The notes: generated by a model not told the origin, from the sequence alone. A stretch of 64,000 bases of DNA from Planctomycetota bacterium (GCA_019456255.1 VRUG01000002.1:1-64000), one strand, 5' to 3'; positions 28,405 through 37,450 are shown, counted from the stretch's first letter. Numbers and translations: made by a program.

Positions 28405-29008
28405 TTACAAGTTCGTGTAGTAGGGGCTTTTCATCAATTTACCATACATAATCACAATAGGATGTGTTCTCAAGACATTCAATATGGTTTGCGAATCAAA
28501 AAGATTTATGTCATACTGGCATATTATATATAGCTGTTATACCATATTTAGTGAGTACTTTGTTTACCGCATTTTCGTACTCTATCAGGCGGTCCGAGCC
28601 GGGGATTCCTTTTTTTGCCCAACTCGTCTCGCCCGTGACACGAAGTCCGGTATAGCCATCATCAATGGCCTGTTGGTAATAATCGCCAAGGCCCTCGAGC
28701 ATATCTTCCGGCACAAAAGTTCCATCCGGATAATAAACTTGTTTTGCCTCGGTAATAGTTAGCTGCTCAGGTCTGTTTTTATCAGGGGCCTCAATGCCTC
28801 TCCCTGCAAGCCATTGGCGTATCTGCTCAGGCTTCATAAGGTCGGTAGCGTAGCCGACCTTCTCTCCTGACTCAAGTCCCTCCTGTAAAAATTTTGCAAT
28901 TACATCTCTACGCTGGGATTCGCTATTATAGATTAAACACATATGCGCACCAGCAGGGTAGCTTTCAGTCGCAAAGCCTAAAGAAACTTGTTTGTGATTT
29001 TGACACAT
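28405..29008 (-). pseudogene. MEDS-domain sensory protein, frameshifted near the C-terminus
   Basis: From 29008 the frame encodes 165 residues of a MEDS (DcmR-type sensory) domain: GAHMCLIYNSESQRRDVIAK, FLQEGLESGEKVGYAT and GLRVTGETSWA. It stops at 28511 just after ITAIYNM. In the next frame, the conserved end of the domain follows at once: QYDINLFDSQTILNVLRTHP, then IVIMYGKLMKSPYY, ending at a TAA at 28405. The original must have read roughly NM-C-QYD, so one base is lost (or two gained) near 28514-28519. This is either a real recent mutation or a sequencing error. AAGG lies upstream of the ATG. Confidence 0.85.
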
Positions 29009-29206
29009 ACCCCTTACCTTTTAGTTATACTCAAAGACGCTCAGCCCCCAATACAATTAAACCGCTATACCTCTATATCCTAGTCGTCATTTTATCTGGT
29101 TTAAAAGAGAATTTTCCAGGAAAATGTTTGAGAAATTTCGTATTTTTGGCTATTAACTTAATTCTTAACCGTATCGTTGAAGATTATCTCCAAAAGGAAG
29201 GTTTAA

Positions 29207-29584
29207 ATGAATGTGATAAAATTATTGCCGGTATTGCTAAGTTCGCTGCTCATTGCCGCTCACACAATGCGCAAAGGAGCACCTTTGTGGCTGGCTATCC
29301 TGTGTATAGCTTTGCCTGCTATCGTTTTATTTTTCCCAAAGCGCTGGGCTGCGAGATTGGTGCAGGTCTATCTTATTATCGCGGCGGCTGAATGGTCTCG
29401 AACTCTTTTTATCCTTGCCAACAAGCGGATAGAAAACCACGAGCCGTGGATGCGATTTGCGCTGATCATTGGGGCAGTTGCTTTGCTTACTGCTGCGTCG
29501 GCGTGCGTTTTTTTCAGTAAATCATTAAAGAGCCGCTACAAACTTGGTAAAAACCCAAAGCAGGGCGGCGAGGTTAGTAGTTAA
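29207..29584 (+). CDS. Small membrane protein with four predicted helices
   Basis: The 125 residues have hydrophobic segments at about 5-20, 26-44, 50-70 and 82-103, and a basic, polar C-terminal tail (KSLKSRYKLGKNPK). No family is recognised. AAAAGGAAGG lies upstream of the ATG. It is divergent from the broken MEDS gene. A longer overlapping frame in another phase has no features and was discarded. Confidence 0.65.
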   Translation: MNVIKLLPVLLSSLLIAAHTMRKGAPLWLAILCIALPAIVLFFPKRWAARLVQVYLIIAAAEWSRTLFILANKRIENHEPWMRFALIIGAVALLTAASACVFFSKSLKSRYKLGKNPKQGGEVSS

Positions 29585-29593
29585 AAGTGCTTT

Positions 29594-29634
29594 AAGGTGG
29601 CTTAGCCACGTAAGTATTTATCTGCCTAAGGCAG
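29594..29634. repeat. Short palindromic repeats with CTTAG core (copies 1 and 2)
   Basis: Two 13-bp perfect palindromes with 3-nt centres: gtggc-tta-gccac (29597-29609) and ctgcc-taa-ggcag (29622-29634). The second is the same design read from the other strand, with a different stem. They are followed by cttagatacataagttcaaa, which recurs at about 30995. Confidence 0.75.
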
Positions 29635-29686
29635 CTTAGATACATAAGTTCAAAAGAGAGTTGAAAACACGAAGCAGGGGGGCAGG

Positions 29687-29923
29687 CTAATAATTAAAGA
29701 TTTCGCTTAGTGTGTAGTTCTTCTCAGCGGCAAGGTTTAGAGCATTTAGGACTTTGGTTTTTGTGTTGTCGGTAAGCTTTCTGCCTTTACATGCCCTGGT
29801 AACCATTTTATGCGTAAGCTGCTGCGTTGAAGCTGCGACAAGGTCGTGCGGCTTCAAACCGTGTTCGGCCATAATGTCAGCGATAGGCTGGGCGCCAAGA
29901 TTTCTTTCAATTCCATCATCCAT
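29687..29923 (-). CDS. Small conserved helix-turn-helix-like protein
   Basis: The 78-residue protein contains QPIADIMAEHGLKPHDLVAA, then LTHKMVTRACKGRKL and TKTKVLNALNLAA. The order helix, turn, recognition-like helix, third helix resembles an XRE/Cro HTH. From memory, close relatives occur in other planctomycetes, but I could not check this. The ribosome site is weak. It sits between two palindrome clusters. Confidence 0.65.
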   Translation of the reverse strand: MDDGIERNLGAQPIADIMAEHGLKPHDLVAASTQQLTHKMVTRACKGRKLTDNTKTKVLNALNLAAEKNYTLSEIFNY

Positions 29924-29958
29924 TTAGAACATCATAATCGAATTCAAAGGTACTTTCA

Positions 29959-29999
29959 AGGTGGCTTAGCCACATAAATTCTTAAAAGCCGTTTCGGCA
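29959..29999. repeat. Compound repeat: CTTAG palindrome plus gccgtttcggc hairpin (copy A)
   Basis: gtggc-tta-gccac (29961-29973), a short A/T spacer and gccg-ttt-cggc (29988-29998). Nearly the same 41 bp recurs at 31014-31054. Confidence 0.8.
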
Positions 30000-30126
30000 T
30001 TCAAGGGTTATTTTTCTCCCGCAACGATGCGGAAGACTTTTACGTTGAATCAGTATATCCTTTTAGTTTTTCAAATTCCCCGGTGCCTAATCTCTGATGT
30101 GTAAAACACCTGCAAGAATGGCGTAG

Positions 30127-30852
30127 CTATTTTTTTTCAGGTGTATCCGTTGGTTGGGCAGTTTCATCTTCGGTCTTGTAGGAGAAAGTAACGTGCACGG
30201 TAATATCAACAAAATTGGCGGAGGTGATTATGGGTGACGATGCGGCGCGAGCACCCCTACTGCCAAATCTTCTTTCTCTTGACGGTTCATACCAAGATTT
30301 TGTGTAGCTAATCTTGGTGGGTTTGTTGAGCGTCCAACCGAGTTGCTTGGCGATGAGAACGGCTCTCCTTTTCGCATCCTCAATCGCACGCTCTAATGCC
30401 TGGTCTTCGAGTTCCCGTTGCTTAGACGAGAAGAGGTTAACAAACTGGATTTCATCGACACCGATCTCAACTATGTCAGCTTGGAGTGAGCTGAGCTCTC
30501 CAATCCGGTCAGTGCGTATGGAATAAATAGACTGCGACAGATAGTAGTCATCTTCAATTTTGCTGCTGCGGCCGGGTTCGCGTTTAAGGATAATGCTTTT
30601 GAAAGAAAGAATCTCCTTCGGATACTTCTTTGACTTGAGATACTCGTTCAGCTTTCCGACAATTGCATCATGTTTGGTCTTACATTCTTGGACATCCTCG
30701 TCACGCACCGACACGCTAAACTGGATGTCAGCCTTATCCACAGTGTAGAATACCTTGCCTTCACCCGTGACCGTGAATTCAGGAGGATCCTTCGCCGCAG
30801 CGCACGCACTGCTGAGAAGAGTCACAATTGTCAATACCATCAATTTCTTCAT
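30127..30852 (-). CDS. SIMPL (DUF541) family exported protein
   Basis: The 241-residue protein has a signal peptide (about 1-20, LLSSACAAA) and a SIMPL domain. FTVTGEGKVFYTVDKADIQF is the opening strand, SSLQADIVEIGVDEIQFVNL the middle, and AIEDAKRRAVLIAKQLGW the long helix typical of DUF541. The role of periplasmic SIMPL proteins is poorly defined. I chose the ATG at 30852, preceded by GAAAGGAGC, over an in-frame ATG 12 codons upstream that lacks a ribosome site. Confidence 0.88.
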   Translation of the reverse strand: MKKLMVLTIVTLLSSACAAAKDPPEFTVTGEGKVFYTVDKADIQFSVSVRDEDVQECKTKHDAIVGKLNEYLKSKKYPKEILSFKSIILKREPGRSSKIEDDYYLSQSIYSIRTDRIGELSSLQADIVEIGVDEIQFVNLFSSKQRELEDQALERAIEDAKRRAVLIAKQLGWTLNKPTKISYTKSWYEPSRERRFGSRGARAASSPIITSANFVDITVHVTFSYKTEDETAQPTDTPEKK

Positions 30853-30990
30853 GACTGCTTGCTCCTTTCTTGCTCTGCCTAACAACAATTATAAAATCTC
30901 TACAAGCTAAATCCCCGGTGCATATTTCTAACTGTATTATACCCTAAAGTCTGATATATACAAACACCTTTAAGTACATAAATAGTTAAA

Positions 30991-31054
30991 GTATCTTAGA
31001 TACATAAGTTCAAAGGTGGCTTAGCCACATAAGTTTTTAAAAGCCGTTTCGGCA
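30991..31054. repeat. CTTAG palindromes and compound repeat (copy B)
   Basis: gtatc-tta-gatac (30991-31003) is followed by ataagttcaaa, then gtggc-tta-gccac (31016-31028) and gccg-ttt-cggc (31043-31053). The centre is constant while both arms of the stem change together. Confidence 0.8.
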
Positions 31055-31111
31055 GTTCTGCCTCGCCAGTTTACACCACTTTATTCAAGTCTATTTCAAT
31101 TCCAGCTGCTC

Positions 31112-31687
31112 TTATTTCATTTCAGCGACAATCTGGCGGGTTTTGGGGGATTGGTTTTTGTGGGCCTGCTTGAAAGATTCCCTGAATTGGTCATTCTGTT
31201 TTTTGAACAGTTCATTACCGCTAACGATTTCCCGAAGGGCGTTTGACTTTGTTTTCGCAAGTCTTAGAAACTGCGCAGCTTTCAGGCCGTAAGCTCCACC
31301 GAGCAGGGCACAAAGGCCTATCCCCAGTTCAATAGCACTGTCGGCCATCTCCCAACCATCGGGACGGGCAGTGGAATCATTTAAAGCTCGACTGGCTAAT
31401 ATGAAATTAGACTGACTCAATACATCCTCGGCGGTTTCGGCAGGGGGGTACTCTTTTGGCAGACCAAAGTATGCGGGGAACGCTCTGCTTTGCAGCTCTG
31501 CCAGTTTAGTTAGGCCCTGCAGCTTCTGCGACGAATCCTCTTCTTTAGCGGTTTGAGCTGTGATCATAGCTGTTCGATTGCAAAGCCATGCGTTTTGCTT
31601 TTGCAGCTCACTCGGCGCAAAACGTAAACTCTGGCAACCTGCTAAAAAACCAAATAGCAGAATTACTGCAATTAATGCCTTTCTCAT
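31112..31687 (-). CDS. Hypothetical lipoprotein, possibly phage-associated
   Basis: The 191-residue protein has a lipoprotein signal with lipobox FLAGC (Cys18). The body is mostly helical with one hydrophobic segment (about 120-138, ELGIGLCALLGGAYGLKAA) and a polar C-terminus (about 145-190). I do not recognise a family. Size, lipobox and strand would fit a lysis or membrane accessory gene of the nearby phage cassette, but two unrelated genes lie between. GAAAGGA precedes the ATG. Confidence 0.6.
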   Translation of the reverse strand: MRKALIAVILLFGFLAGCQSLRFAPSELQKQNAWLCNRTAMITAQTAKEEDSSQKLQGLTKLAELQSRAFPAYFGLPKEYPPAETAEDVLSQSNFILASRALNDSTARPDGWEMADSAIELGIGLCALLGGAYGLKAAQFLRLAKTKSNALREIVSGNELFKKQNDQFRESFKQAHKNQSPKTRQIVAEMK

Positions 31688-31784
31688 TTTATCTTTCCTT
31701 TCAACATAATTTTAGTGGAACAATCCATTGCTTTTATTATAATTTCGTTTGTGGGGCCGAAGTAAATCGCTACAGGATTAGCTA

Positions 31785-32879
31785 ATGGATACAGCTAAAA
31801 AATTTAAACCTAAGACGATATTGCTCTGGGAAAAAGTTGTAGGCCACCTCGAAGCACATCGTATAGTAAAACTTTTTCCCTCTGCCAAAGTGCGGTTAAT
31901 AAAAAACCAGCGATATTCACCACCGCCAGAGGTTTCAACCGGTAAAGCCCTGATACAGGGAAAAAGAATTTTAATGATAGGCCAAACGTCATCTTTCGTC
32001 GGTAACTTCGATGGCAACTTAGGCGATAATATACGCTGCTGTCCTTATCATAAATTGGTTCCAATCTCGAACGGCTGTCCTTATTATTGCAGCTATTGCT
32101 ACCTTGGGTTCGTCTACCGCAAGTATTCCCCATTTATAAAAATAAATATCAACTATGATATGATGTTCAGACAAATCCAAAAGGCCTTGGAATCTTCACA
32201 AGGCAAGATTAGCTTTAATATGGGCGAAATGCTTGACAGCCTGGCACTCGATCACATTACCAACTTAACTACTTCCCTTGTTCCTTTCTTTTCTAATTTC
32301 CAAAATGCTTATCTAATGCTGCTAACCAAAAGCAATAATATTGACAATCTTCTTGCTGTTGAGCCAAATCAAAACATTGTTGTTTCGTGGAGCATAAATC
32401 CTGAATCAATCTGCAAACGGTACGAAGTCGGAACTGCCTCTATGGCCGAACGAATTGAAGCTGCAAAAAAATGCCAGGAACATGGTTATCGAATCAGATT
32501 TCGAATAGACCCCGGTATTATTTATCAAAACTGGAAAACCGGTTATGCTGAACTTATCCAGAAACTACTAATATCAACCAATCCTGAAAATATAACCCTT
32601 GGCATGTTAAGACTTTTGCCGGGCCATAAGCAAGTTATCAAACAAGCTTATGGCGACGACATGCAAAATCTATGTTTAAGTAACTTTGTTAAAGGCGCCT
32701 CAGATAAGAAATCCAGATTCCCAATTGAGCAACGCATTGAATTCTATTCTTTTATAATTGATACCATTAGAAGTTTTGATAAAAATATCTCAATAAGCCT
32801 GTGTAGAGAATCCCCTGAGATTTGGAGTGTTTTCAAGGACCGTTGTATATTTAAAAAATGTAATTGTGTAAACTGGTAA
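31785..32879 (+). CDS. Radical SAM protein of the spore photoproduct lyase (SPL) family
   Basis: The 364 residues carry the radical SAM cluster motif NGCPYYCSYCYL (C-x3-C-x2-C, about 98-109). They also have the SPL-type stretches FNMGEMLDSLALDHITNL (about 145), LMLLTKSNNIDNLL, VVSWSINPESICKRYEVGTA and the C-terminal LLPGHKQ. SPL enzymes repair thymine dimers in spores; family members in non-sporulating bacteria are of uncertain function, possibly DNA or nucleotide repair. AGGA lies before the ATG. It ends 3 bp from the convergent methyltransferase gene and is plus-strand beside a minus-strand phage cassette. Confidence 0.85.
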   Translation: MDTAKKFKPKTILLWEKVVGHLEAHRIVKLFPSAKVRLIKNQRYSPPPEVSTGKALIQGKRILMIGQTSSFVGNFDGNLGDNIRCCPYHKLVPISNGCPYYCSYCYLGFVYRKYSPFIKININYDMMFRQIQKALESSQGKISFNMGEMLDSLALDHITNLTTSLVPFFSNFQNAYLMLLTKSNNIDNLLAVEPNQNIVVSWSINPESICKRYEVGTASMAERIEAAKKCQEHGYRIRFRIDPGIIYQNWKTGYAELIQKLLISTNPENITLGMLRLLPGHKQVIKQAYGDDMQNLCLSNFVKGASDKKSRFPIEQRIEFYSFIIDTIRSFDKNISISLCRESPEIWSVFKDRCIFKKCNCVNW

Positions 32880-32882
32880 ATA

Positions 32883-33755
32883 TCACACCGCTCGAGCATT
32901 AACTGACAATCCAGTTGGCGCAAAAAGACAGGTATAATAGGAATAAGTATAAGTTTCGTTATCATTGTTTTCAGAGTATATATGTTGCGCCAAGGTCTCT
33001 TTCTTGAATGACTGCCCAATTAATCTTGAAACATTTCCAACAAGAGCTTTGCTAAATTTATCCTGGATAATCATTATTCTCCCATTAGGCTTAGAAATTC
33101 CCTGAAGCATACTAAGAGCATTCGCGATATTTTTTAGTCCCAAATCATTATGAAGCGGCTTGAGAACATAAGATAGAATTATAAGGTCATATAAACCTAA
33201 ATTTCTGGCAACCCTTTCTAGTTGACCGAAATTAGATGGAAAACCTTTTTCCATAGAAAACACATGGCCACATGATATCCTTTGGGGACTTTGCGACCTG
33301 AAATAATTCCGAAGTAGCTCCTGGTCAATTCCAAGGCAAATGTTTTCCGTATCATTCAGGACGTAATTAACTCTAAGCTTATGTATGCCTGCTTCATTTC
33401 TGGCTCCTAATATACAATCAAGCATCTCGGTAACGGCTAAAGAAGCCACAGCAGGGCCGGAACCTATATCAAGAATATTAAATTCTTTAGTAGTCAAAGA
33501 ATCATAAAATTCAGATGATGTTAGATACTCAACCAAGCTTTTCTGTACTTGAAAATAATGTCTGGCAAAAAAAGTTTCTAAAAATGCTTTCATACTTGCT
33601 CTATCAGTTGGATATCTGGTTTCTTCCCCTGTAACATCACGGCATGGTAATTGATTAATTTTGGCATTAAGAAGTTTTTCAATAGAACATCTTAATTTCC
33701 AATTTCCTTCTGGACACAACTCGTCAATAATGCTTTTGTATAATTTTTTGTGCAT
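32883..33755 (-). CDS. Class I SAM-dependent methyltransferase
   Basis: The 290-residue protein has a helical N-terminal part (about 1-85), then a Rossmann methyltransferase core: NILDIGSGPAVASLAV (motif I, about 93), VNYVLNDTENICLGID (motif II region) and LYDLIILSYVLKPL (motif IV-like, about 190). The arrangement recalls Rsm22-type methyltransferases, but the match is too weak to name a substrate. It lies 28 bp upstream in coordinates of the phage genes and convergent to the SPL-like gene, so it could be phage cargo or host. Confidence 0.75.
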   Translation of the reverse strand: MHKKLYKSIIDELCPEGNWKLRCSIEKLLNAKINQLPCRDVTGEETRYPTDRASMKAFLETFFARHYFQVQKSLVEYLTSSEFYDSLTTKEFNILDIGSGPAVASLAVTEMLDCILGARNEAGIHKLRVNYVLNDTENICLGIDQELLRNYFRSQSPQRISCGHVFSMEKGFPSNFGQLERVARNLGLYDLIILSYVLKPLHNDLGLKNIANALSMLQGISKPNGRIMIIQDKFSKALVGNVSRLIGQSFKKETLAQHIYSENNDNETYTYSYYTCLFAPTGLSVNARAV

Positions 33756-33783
33756 TGCAATACCTGAAAAATACTAAATAAAT

Positions 33784-34071
33784 TTAATAAGGACCTTCGT
33801 TTTTATGGGCTCTGGCGATTGTTTTTTCTATCGCCTGTAGGCGGTACTCGTATTCGATAGTTTTAGCTGAAAGCGATTCGAGCTTTTCGTGGAACTGCTT
33901 ATTGTCCTGAATCAAAATAGCAACATTGTGCTGCAGCAGGTCAAGTTGACGCTGTAAATTGACCCAGCTCCCAATAATCAATGACGCCAGAAAAATCAGC
34001 TGAATAAATACGGAAAGGTTAAGCTGGCGATTAATTCTCCACGTTTTTGCGTTTTCGTTAGTCATTTTCAC
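33784..34071 (-). CDS. Small membrane-anchored coiled-coil phage protein
   Basis: The 95-residue protein has one membrane segment (about 20-40, LSVFIQLIFLASLIIG) followed by a heptad-rich helix (about 42-88). It is the last gene of the phage cassette, where holin-like or spanin-like genes often lie, but it has no specific signature. It starts with GTG at 34071, overlapping the previous stop by 4 bp; an ATG lies two codons later. Confidence 0.6.
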   Translation of the reverse strand: MKMTNENAKTWRINRQLNLSVFIQLIFLASLIIGSWVNLQRQLDLLQHNVAILIQDNKQFHEKLESLSAKTIEYEYRLQAIEKTIARAHKNEGPY

Positions 34072-34403
34072 ACCGGTGCATAGAACACATTTTTGTCGCC
34101 AACTCTTGACATCACGATATAGGTACCGGCCGCTAATGTTCCCGGCTGCGTAAAAGACTCTGCCAGATTAACTGCCTGTATAGCATCACCGCTCTCTGCG
34201 GGCGGAAAACCGGGGAAAATGACTTCAACGGTCTCAACATTGTAATGATTGTAAGAATCGTTGCTCTTGACCACTGCTGCCCACGTTGTCACTCTGGCAC
34301 CAGGCGAAGTTACAACCGAAACCTCCTGGGTCTTAGTGGAACTATGCCTGGCGAGCCTGGCGAGTTCCTGTTGACTTTCTAAATCGCTAATCCGATTACT
34401 CAT
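34068..34403 (-). CDS. Small phage virion-associated protein, unknown function
   Basis: The 111-residue protein starts MSNRISDLESQQELARLARH, a short helix, then is beta-rich with TYIVMSRVGDKNVFYAPV at the end. No family is recognised. I chose the ATG at 34403, 2 bp after the stop of the hub-like gene, over an upstream in-frame ATG that would overlap that gene by 40 bp. Confidence 0.6.
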   Translation of the reverse strand: MSNRISDLESQQELARLARHSSTKTQEVSVVTSPGARVTTWAAVVKSNDSYNHYNVETVEVIFPGFPPAESGDAIQAVNLAESFTQPGTLAAGTYIVMSRVGDKNVFYAPV

Positions 34404-34405
34404 AA

Positions 34406-36214
34406 TTAAAACTTTCTCTGTCGGACAATTTTCAGATTTGTACATTGGTTTTTAAAATCCATATGCACTCGCTTTATCCACCTAACACTGCGATTGTCGC
34501 TCCGATAGCCCAGCAAATCCCTACTCTCCGGACTGCATGTCACTATATCGCCGATTCTACAATCAAAGGCCAGATAGGGCGTCTGAATATCAACAGTCTC
34601 TATTGTTTCAGACTCCTGCTGAGCTTTTTTACGTGTGAACTCATATAAAACCGCAGAATCGTCAACCTCATTAGCAATTCCCATGGATTCATCTGACGAA
34701 TTTGCAAAAGTACTTTGGCCGCTTACCTTGCGATACTTAAATTGCCTCGGCAAAGTAATAACTTTTTCAACTACCGGCACCACAGAATTGACCGGCCCAT
34801 CCGAAACATCGCAATTTATTCTTTCGTCACTAACTACTGATGCGGTTATCTTAAACTTCAAAACCCCTTTAAGTGCAGCTATCCAGGTATCAATATCAAG
34901 CTGGTCGCTGCTAAGCCATATCCCGCATTCGTCTTGGAGGTTATTAAAGGCATAAAGATACTGCCACCAGTTAAAACCTCCGTTAAAAGATACCTGGAGA
35001 AAATATCCTAACGATTTATTGCCTTTGTCTGTAGTTAAGGCTGGCAAAAAACGACGGCGCCTGTGACTAAAATTGCTGTTGCCGAAAATATTTGAAAAAT
35101 CAAATGCCGCACCACTATAATCGCCAGCCTCATTAAGACACCATTTGCGATACACATTTTTTACCTGATAAAAATCCGGATTAGTAGAAGGGGAGAATTT
35201 GTAATAATTGGTATCTTCATCCGCTGCGTCCCACGCTTGCGCCAAATCAAATGTCGCCTCAAATACTTTAAAGTCACCTTGGCCTATATACCTGTGCGTA
35301 ACAGGCCAGAAATCCTTTTTGCTGTGTAATGCCAATATGTTGGTATTTGACAGACTCACCTGCTCACCTCTTTGCTGGTGATTTAATTCGATTGTCCTAC
35401 CGCTACCGATTTTATAGAATTCTATCGCCTCAGCAGGGCCGGTTTCAACCAACCGCCTAACAAATCTGAATTTCAAACCAACACGCTGACAACAGTGATG
35501 CAATGCCTCTAATAAACTCAATCCCGTCACATCAAGGTCCCTGGCTTGCTGGTTATCAGTTAAGGTTTGCAGCTGCGCAATATCAGGTATTTGCAAATCA
35601 CCGCCTGCCAGATATTCACAGAGCAGATATCTAATAGCTTCGGCATAACCCCAAAATTTAACCAAGGATGGTTTGTCGGAAAAAACTGTATAGCTGTTAC
35701 CATTCTTTTCTATTAATTCCGTTGCTGCATTCGCTTTTCCATCCTCATTAAAAATAGTATCAACACCAGCCAAAAAAATGTTCGTATTATTATCGCTTAC
35801 TCTTTGGCCATATACAGTGACACGGTCAAGCCGAGCACTAAAATCTTTAGCAACTATCTCGAAACTTTCACCCTTTTTGCCAAGTCTGGCTTCTACACCC
35901 TCTATTTGGCCAATAAAAATCGGAATACTATAAACTGATGAACCTGGTGTAGATTTGTTATAAAATTGACGTATGCATATCTTTTTACCAGTTGACAATT
36001 CTGCTTCTATCTCTTCAAGAGACTTATCCGCCTCGGGATAAGCTGCCGCATTAAACGCTAATCTGGCCCAGCTAAATTCAGGCCATTCTCCTCGAACAAT
36101 TTCCAACAACTCAAGATAAGGGCACAATGAACCTTCGAGAAAAACTGAAACCCCTGCCGCGGGAATTACTAATTGTTTCTGGTCTGATTGGAAAAAGTCA
36201 ACCCTGTTAGACAT
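34406..36214 (-). CDS. Large phage tail or baseplate hub-like protein
   Basis: At 602 residues this is the largest protein of the cassette. The first ~150 residues (FIGQIEGVEARLGKKGESFEIVAKDFSARLDRVTVYGQ) follow the pattern of tail hub (late control protein D-like) domains, with a mixed alpha/beta middle and a beta C-terminal part. The assignment rests on size, position and this N-terminal pattern only. GAGGG precedes the ATG. It is followed after 2 bp by the next gene. Confidence 0.6.
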   Translation of the reverse strand: MSNRVDFFQSDQKQLVIPAAGVSVFLEGSLCPYLELLEIVRGEWPEFSWARLAFNAAAYPEADKSLEEIEAELSTGKKICIRQFYNKSTPGSSVYSIPIFIGQIEGVEARLGKKGESFEIVAKDFSARLDRVTVYGQRVSDNNTNIFLAGVDTIFNEDGKANAATELIEKNGNSYTVFSDKPSLVKFWGYAEAIRYLLCEYLAGGDLQIPDIAQLQTLTDNQQARDLDVTGLSLLEALHHCCQRVGLKFRFVRRLVETGPAEAIEFYKIGSGRTIELNHQQRGEQVSLSNTNILALHSKKDFWPVTHRYIGQGDFKVFEATFDLAQAWDAADEDTNYYKFSPSTNPDFYQVKNVYRKWCLNEAGDYSGAAFDFSNIFGNSNFSHRRRRFLPALTTDKGNKSLGYFLQVSFNGGFNWWQYLYAFNNLQDECGIWLSSDQLDIDTWIAALKGVLKFKITASVVSDERINCDVSDGPVNSVVPVVEKVITLPRQFKYRKVSGQSTFANSSDESMGIANEVDDSAVLYEFTRKKAQQESETIETVDIQTPYLAFDCRIGDIVTCSPESRDLLGYRSDNRSVRWIKRVHMDFKNQCTNLKIVRQRKF

Positions 36215-36231
36215 GAAAAACCCTCAATCTG

Positions 36232-36921
36232 TCAAATCGATTCTGTGCTTAAAATATTAATTGGCGTTGGGCTCGAATCACTAAGGCCAACCGTCACTTG
36301 AGCTAAAGACTCATCCTCATTACCTGATAAGTCCTCGGCTCTTACAGCAAACAAGTATTTACCCAAAACAAGTGCCCCCGTCGTATAGCTGTAAAACTTT
36401 CGCCCATTATAATTGATAGCCGAAAGCTTATTTTGATAATCAATTTCTCCTGTGCCATTGTCATAATAAACATTAAAACAAACCGGCTCCGCCCCTTGCC
36501 TAAAGGGACTATAGAACCAAATCAACTCAACTTTACCGCCTGCAATTTGTTTGGCTTTGACCTTGAAAATGCTATTTGGATGAGGTTCAATAATATCGCC
36601 GTTTGAGTCTATTGCTATTTTAACCGCACCGGCAAGTGTTTGTTCCTCGTTACCGCAGACATTAACTCTGCGAACAACATAAAAATATGTGGTATCAATA
36701 TTGTGTTCAAGATAATCGGGCGGAGCAGCTAAAGTTGAATCGTACTCGCTTACAGCTAAGGTGCCATCAAAATCTATCGTCTCCATACTTAGCCCGCGAT
36801 ACAAAACTGTGCACCCGGACACTCTCATCCAAAACCAACCGAAACTAAGTACCGTTCCAAGCTTAAAGGAATTGGATGTCATGCCGCCGAATAATGCGTC
36901 TTTTAAAAACTTACTTTCCAT
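36232..36921 (-). CDS. Phage tail protein with fibronectin type III-like repeats
   Basis: The 229 residues contain two beta-sandwich-like units: YFYVVRRVNVCGNEEQTL (about 75) and GKYLFAVRAEDLSGNEDESLAQVTVG (about 190). Their endings resemble fibronectin type III modules, as found in phage tail and fibre proteins for surface binding. It shares one base with the upstream gene (stop/start overlap). Confidence 0.6.
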   Translation of the reverse strand: MESKFLKDALFGGMTSNSFKLGTVLSFGWFWMRVSGCTVLYRGLSMETIDFDGTLAVSEYDSTLAAPPDYLEHNIDTTYFYVVRRVNVCGNEEQTLAGAVKIAIDSNGDIIEPHPNSIFKVKAKQIAGGKVELIWFYSPFRQGAEPVCFNVYYDNGTGEIDYQNKLSAINYNGRKFYSYTTGALVLGKYLFAVRAEDLSGNEDESLAQVTVGLSDSSPTPINILSTESI

Positions 36922-37439
36922 TAACTCGGTGTCCTCGTAATCTCTGTTGCGCTGTCTGTCGGCGTCTGCGTCAATATGACCGTCGCTTCGTCATTGTCGT
37001 AATAATCTATCGCCCCGGTGCTTTTGTTTTGAACAGCCTTATTGACAATGACCTTAGCCGCCTTCTGGACCACACTGCTGCTTGAAAATCTATTCTCAAT
37101 TGAAAAATGCCCTATGACAGAAGATACCGCTTTGCCGTCAAGCGTTTCTGTGTCTGGATACAACACTACGCTATAGTCATTGCCCACCGCAAAAAATCCG
37201 CTATGAGAATCGACTGAGGTATCTATGTCTAATCTGTGAACACCCGTCATCCCATCCATATCTTCAACGAAAGTCACTACAGATGCTATAACAGTATGCT
37301 GCGTAAGGCTACTGCCTTTGTAAATCGCAAAATCAGCATCTTCAAGGGCCGCACTAAAAGACTCTTTTGTTCCATCAGCCTTATTCGTAGAAAACCAAAT
37401 GTGAACTATACTATCTACCGCAAAATCACCTACGTACAT
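36921..37439 (-). CDS. Phage structural beta-sandwich protein
   Basis: The 172 residues begin MYVGDFAVDSIVHIWFST and include FVEDMDGMTGVHRLDIDTS and VIGHFSIENRF. This is a layout I associate with a widespread virion protein of Ig-like fold. The exact virion position is unknown. A strong AAGGAG precedes the ATG. Confidence 0.65.
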   Translation of the reverse strand: MYVGDFAVDSIVHIWFSTNKADGTKESFSAALEDADFAIYKGSSLTQHTVIASVVTFVEDMDGMTGVHRLDIDTSVDSHSGFFAVGNDYSVVLYPDTETLDGKAVSSVIGHFSIENRFSSSSVVQKAAKVIVNKAVQNKSTGAIDYYDNDEATVILTQTPTDSATEITRTPS

Positions 37440-37450
37440 TTTACGACTCC

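Noticed and set aside
28520-28550. Candidate dif site (atattatatata region)
   Set aside because: Lies inside the MEDS gene and does not show two matching Xer arms.
28894-29391. Plus-strand frame of 165 codons overlapping the small membrane gene
   Set aside because: Different phase from the gene with a ribosome site; overlaps the MEDS gene start; no features.
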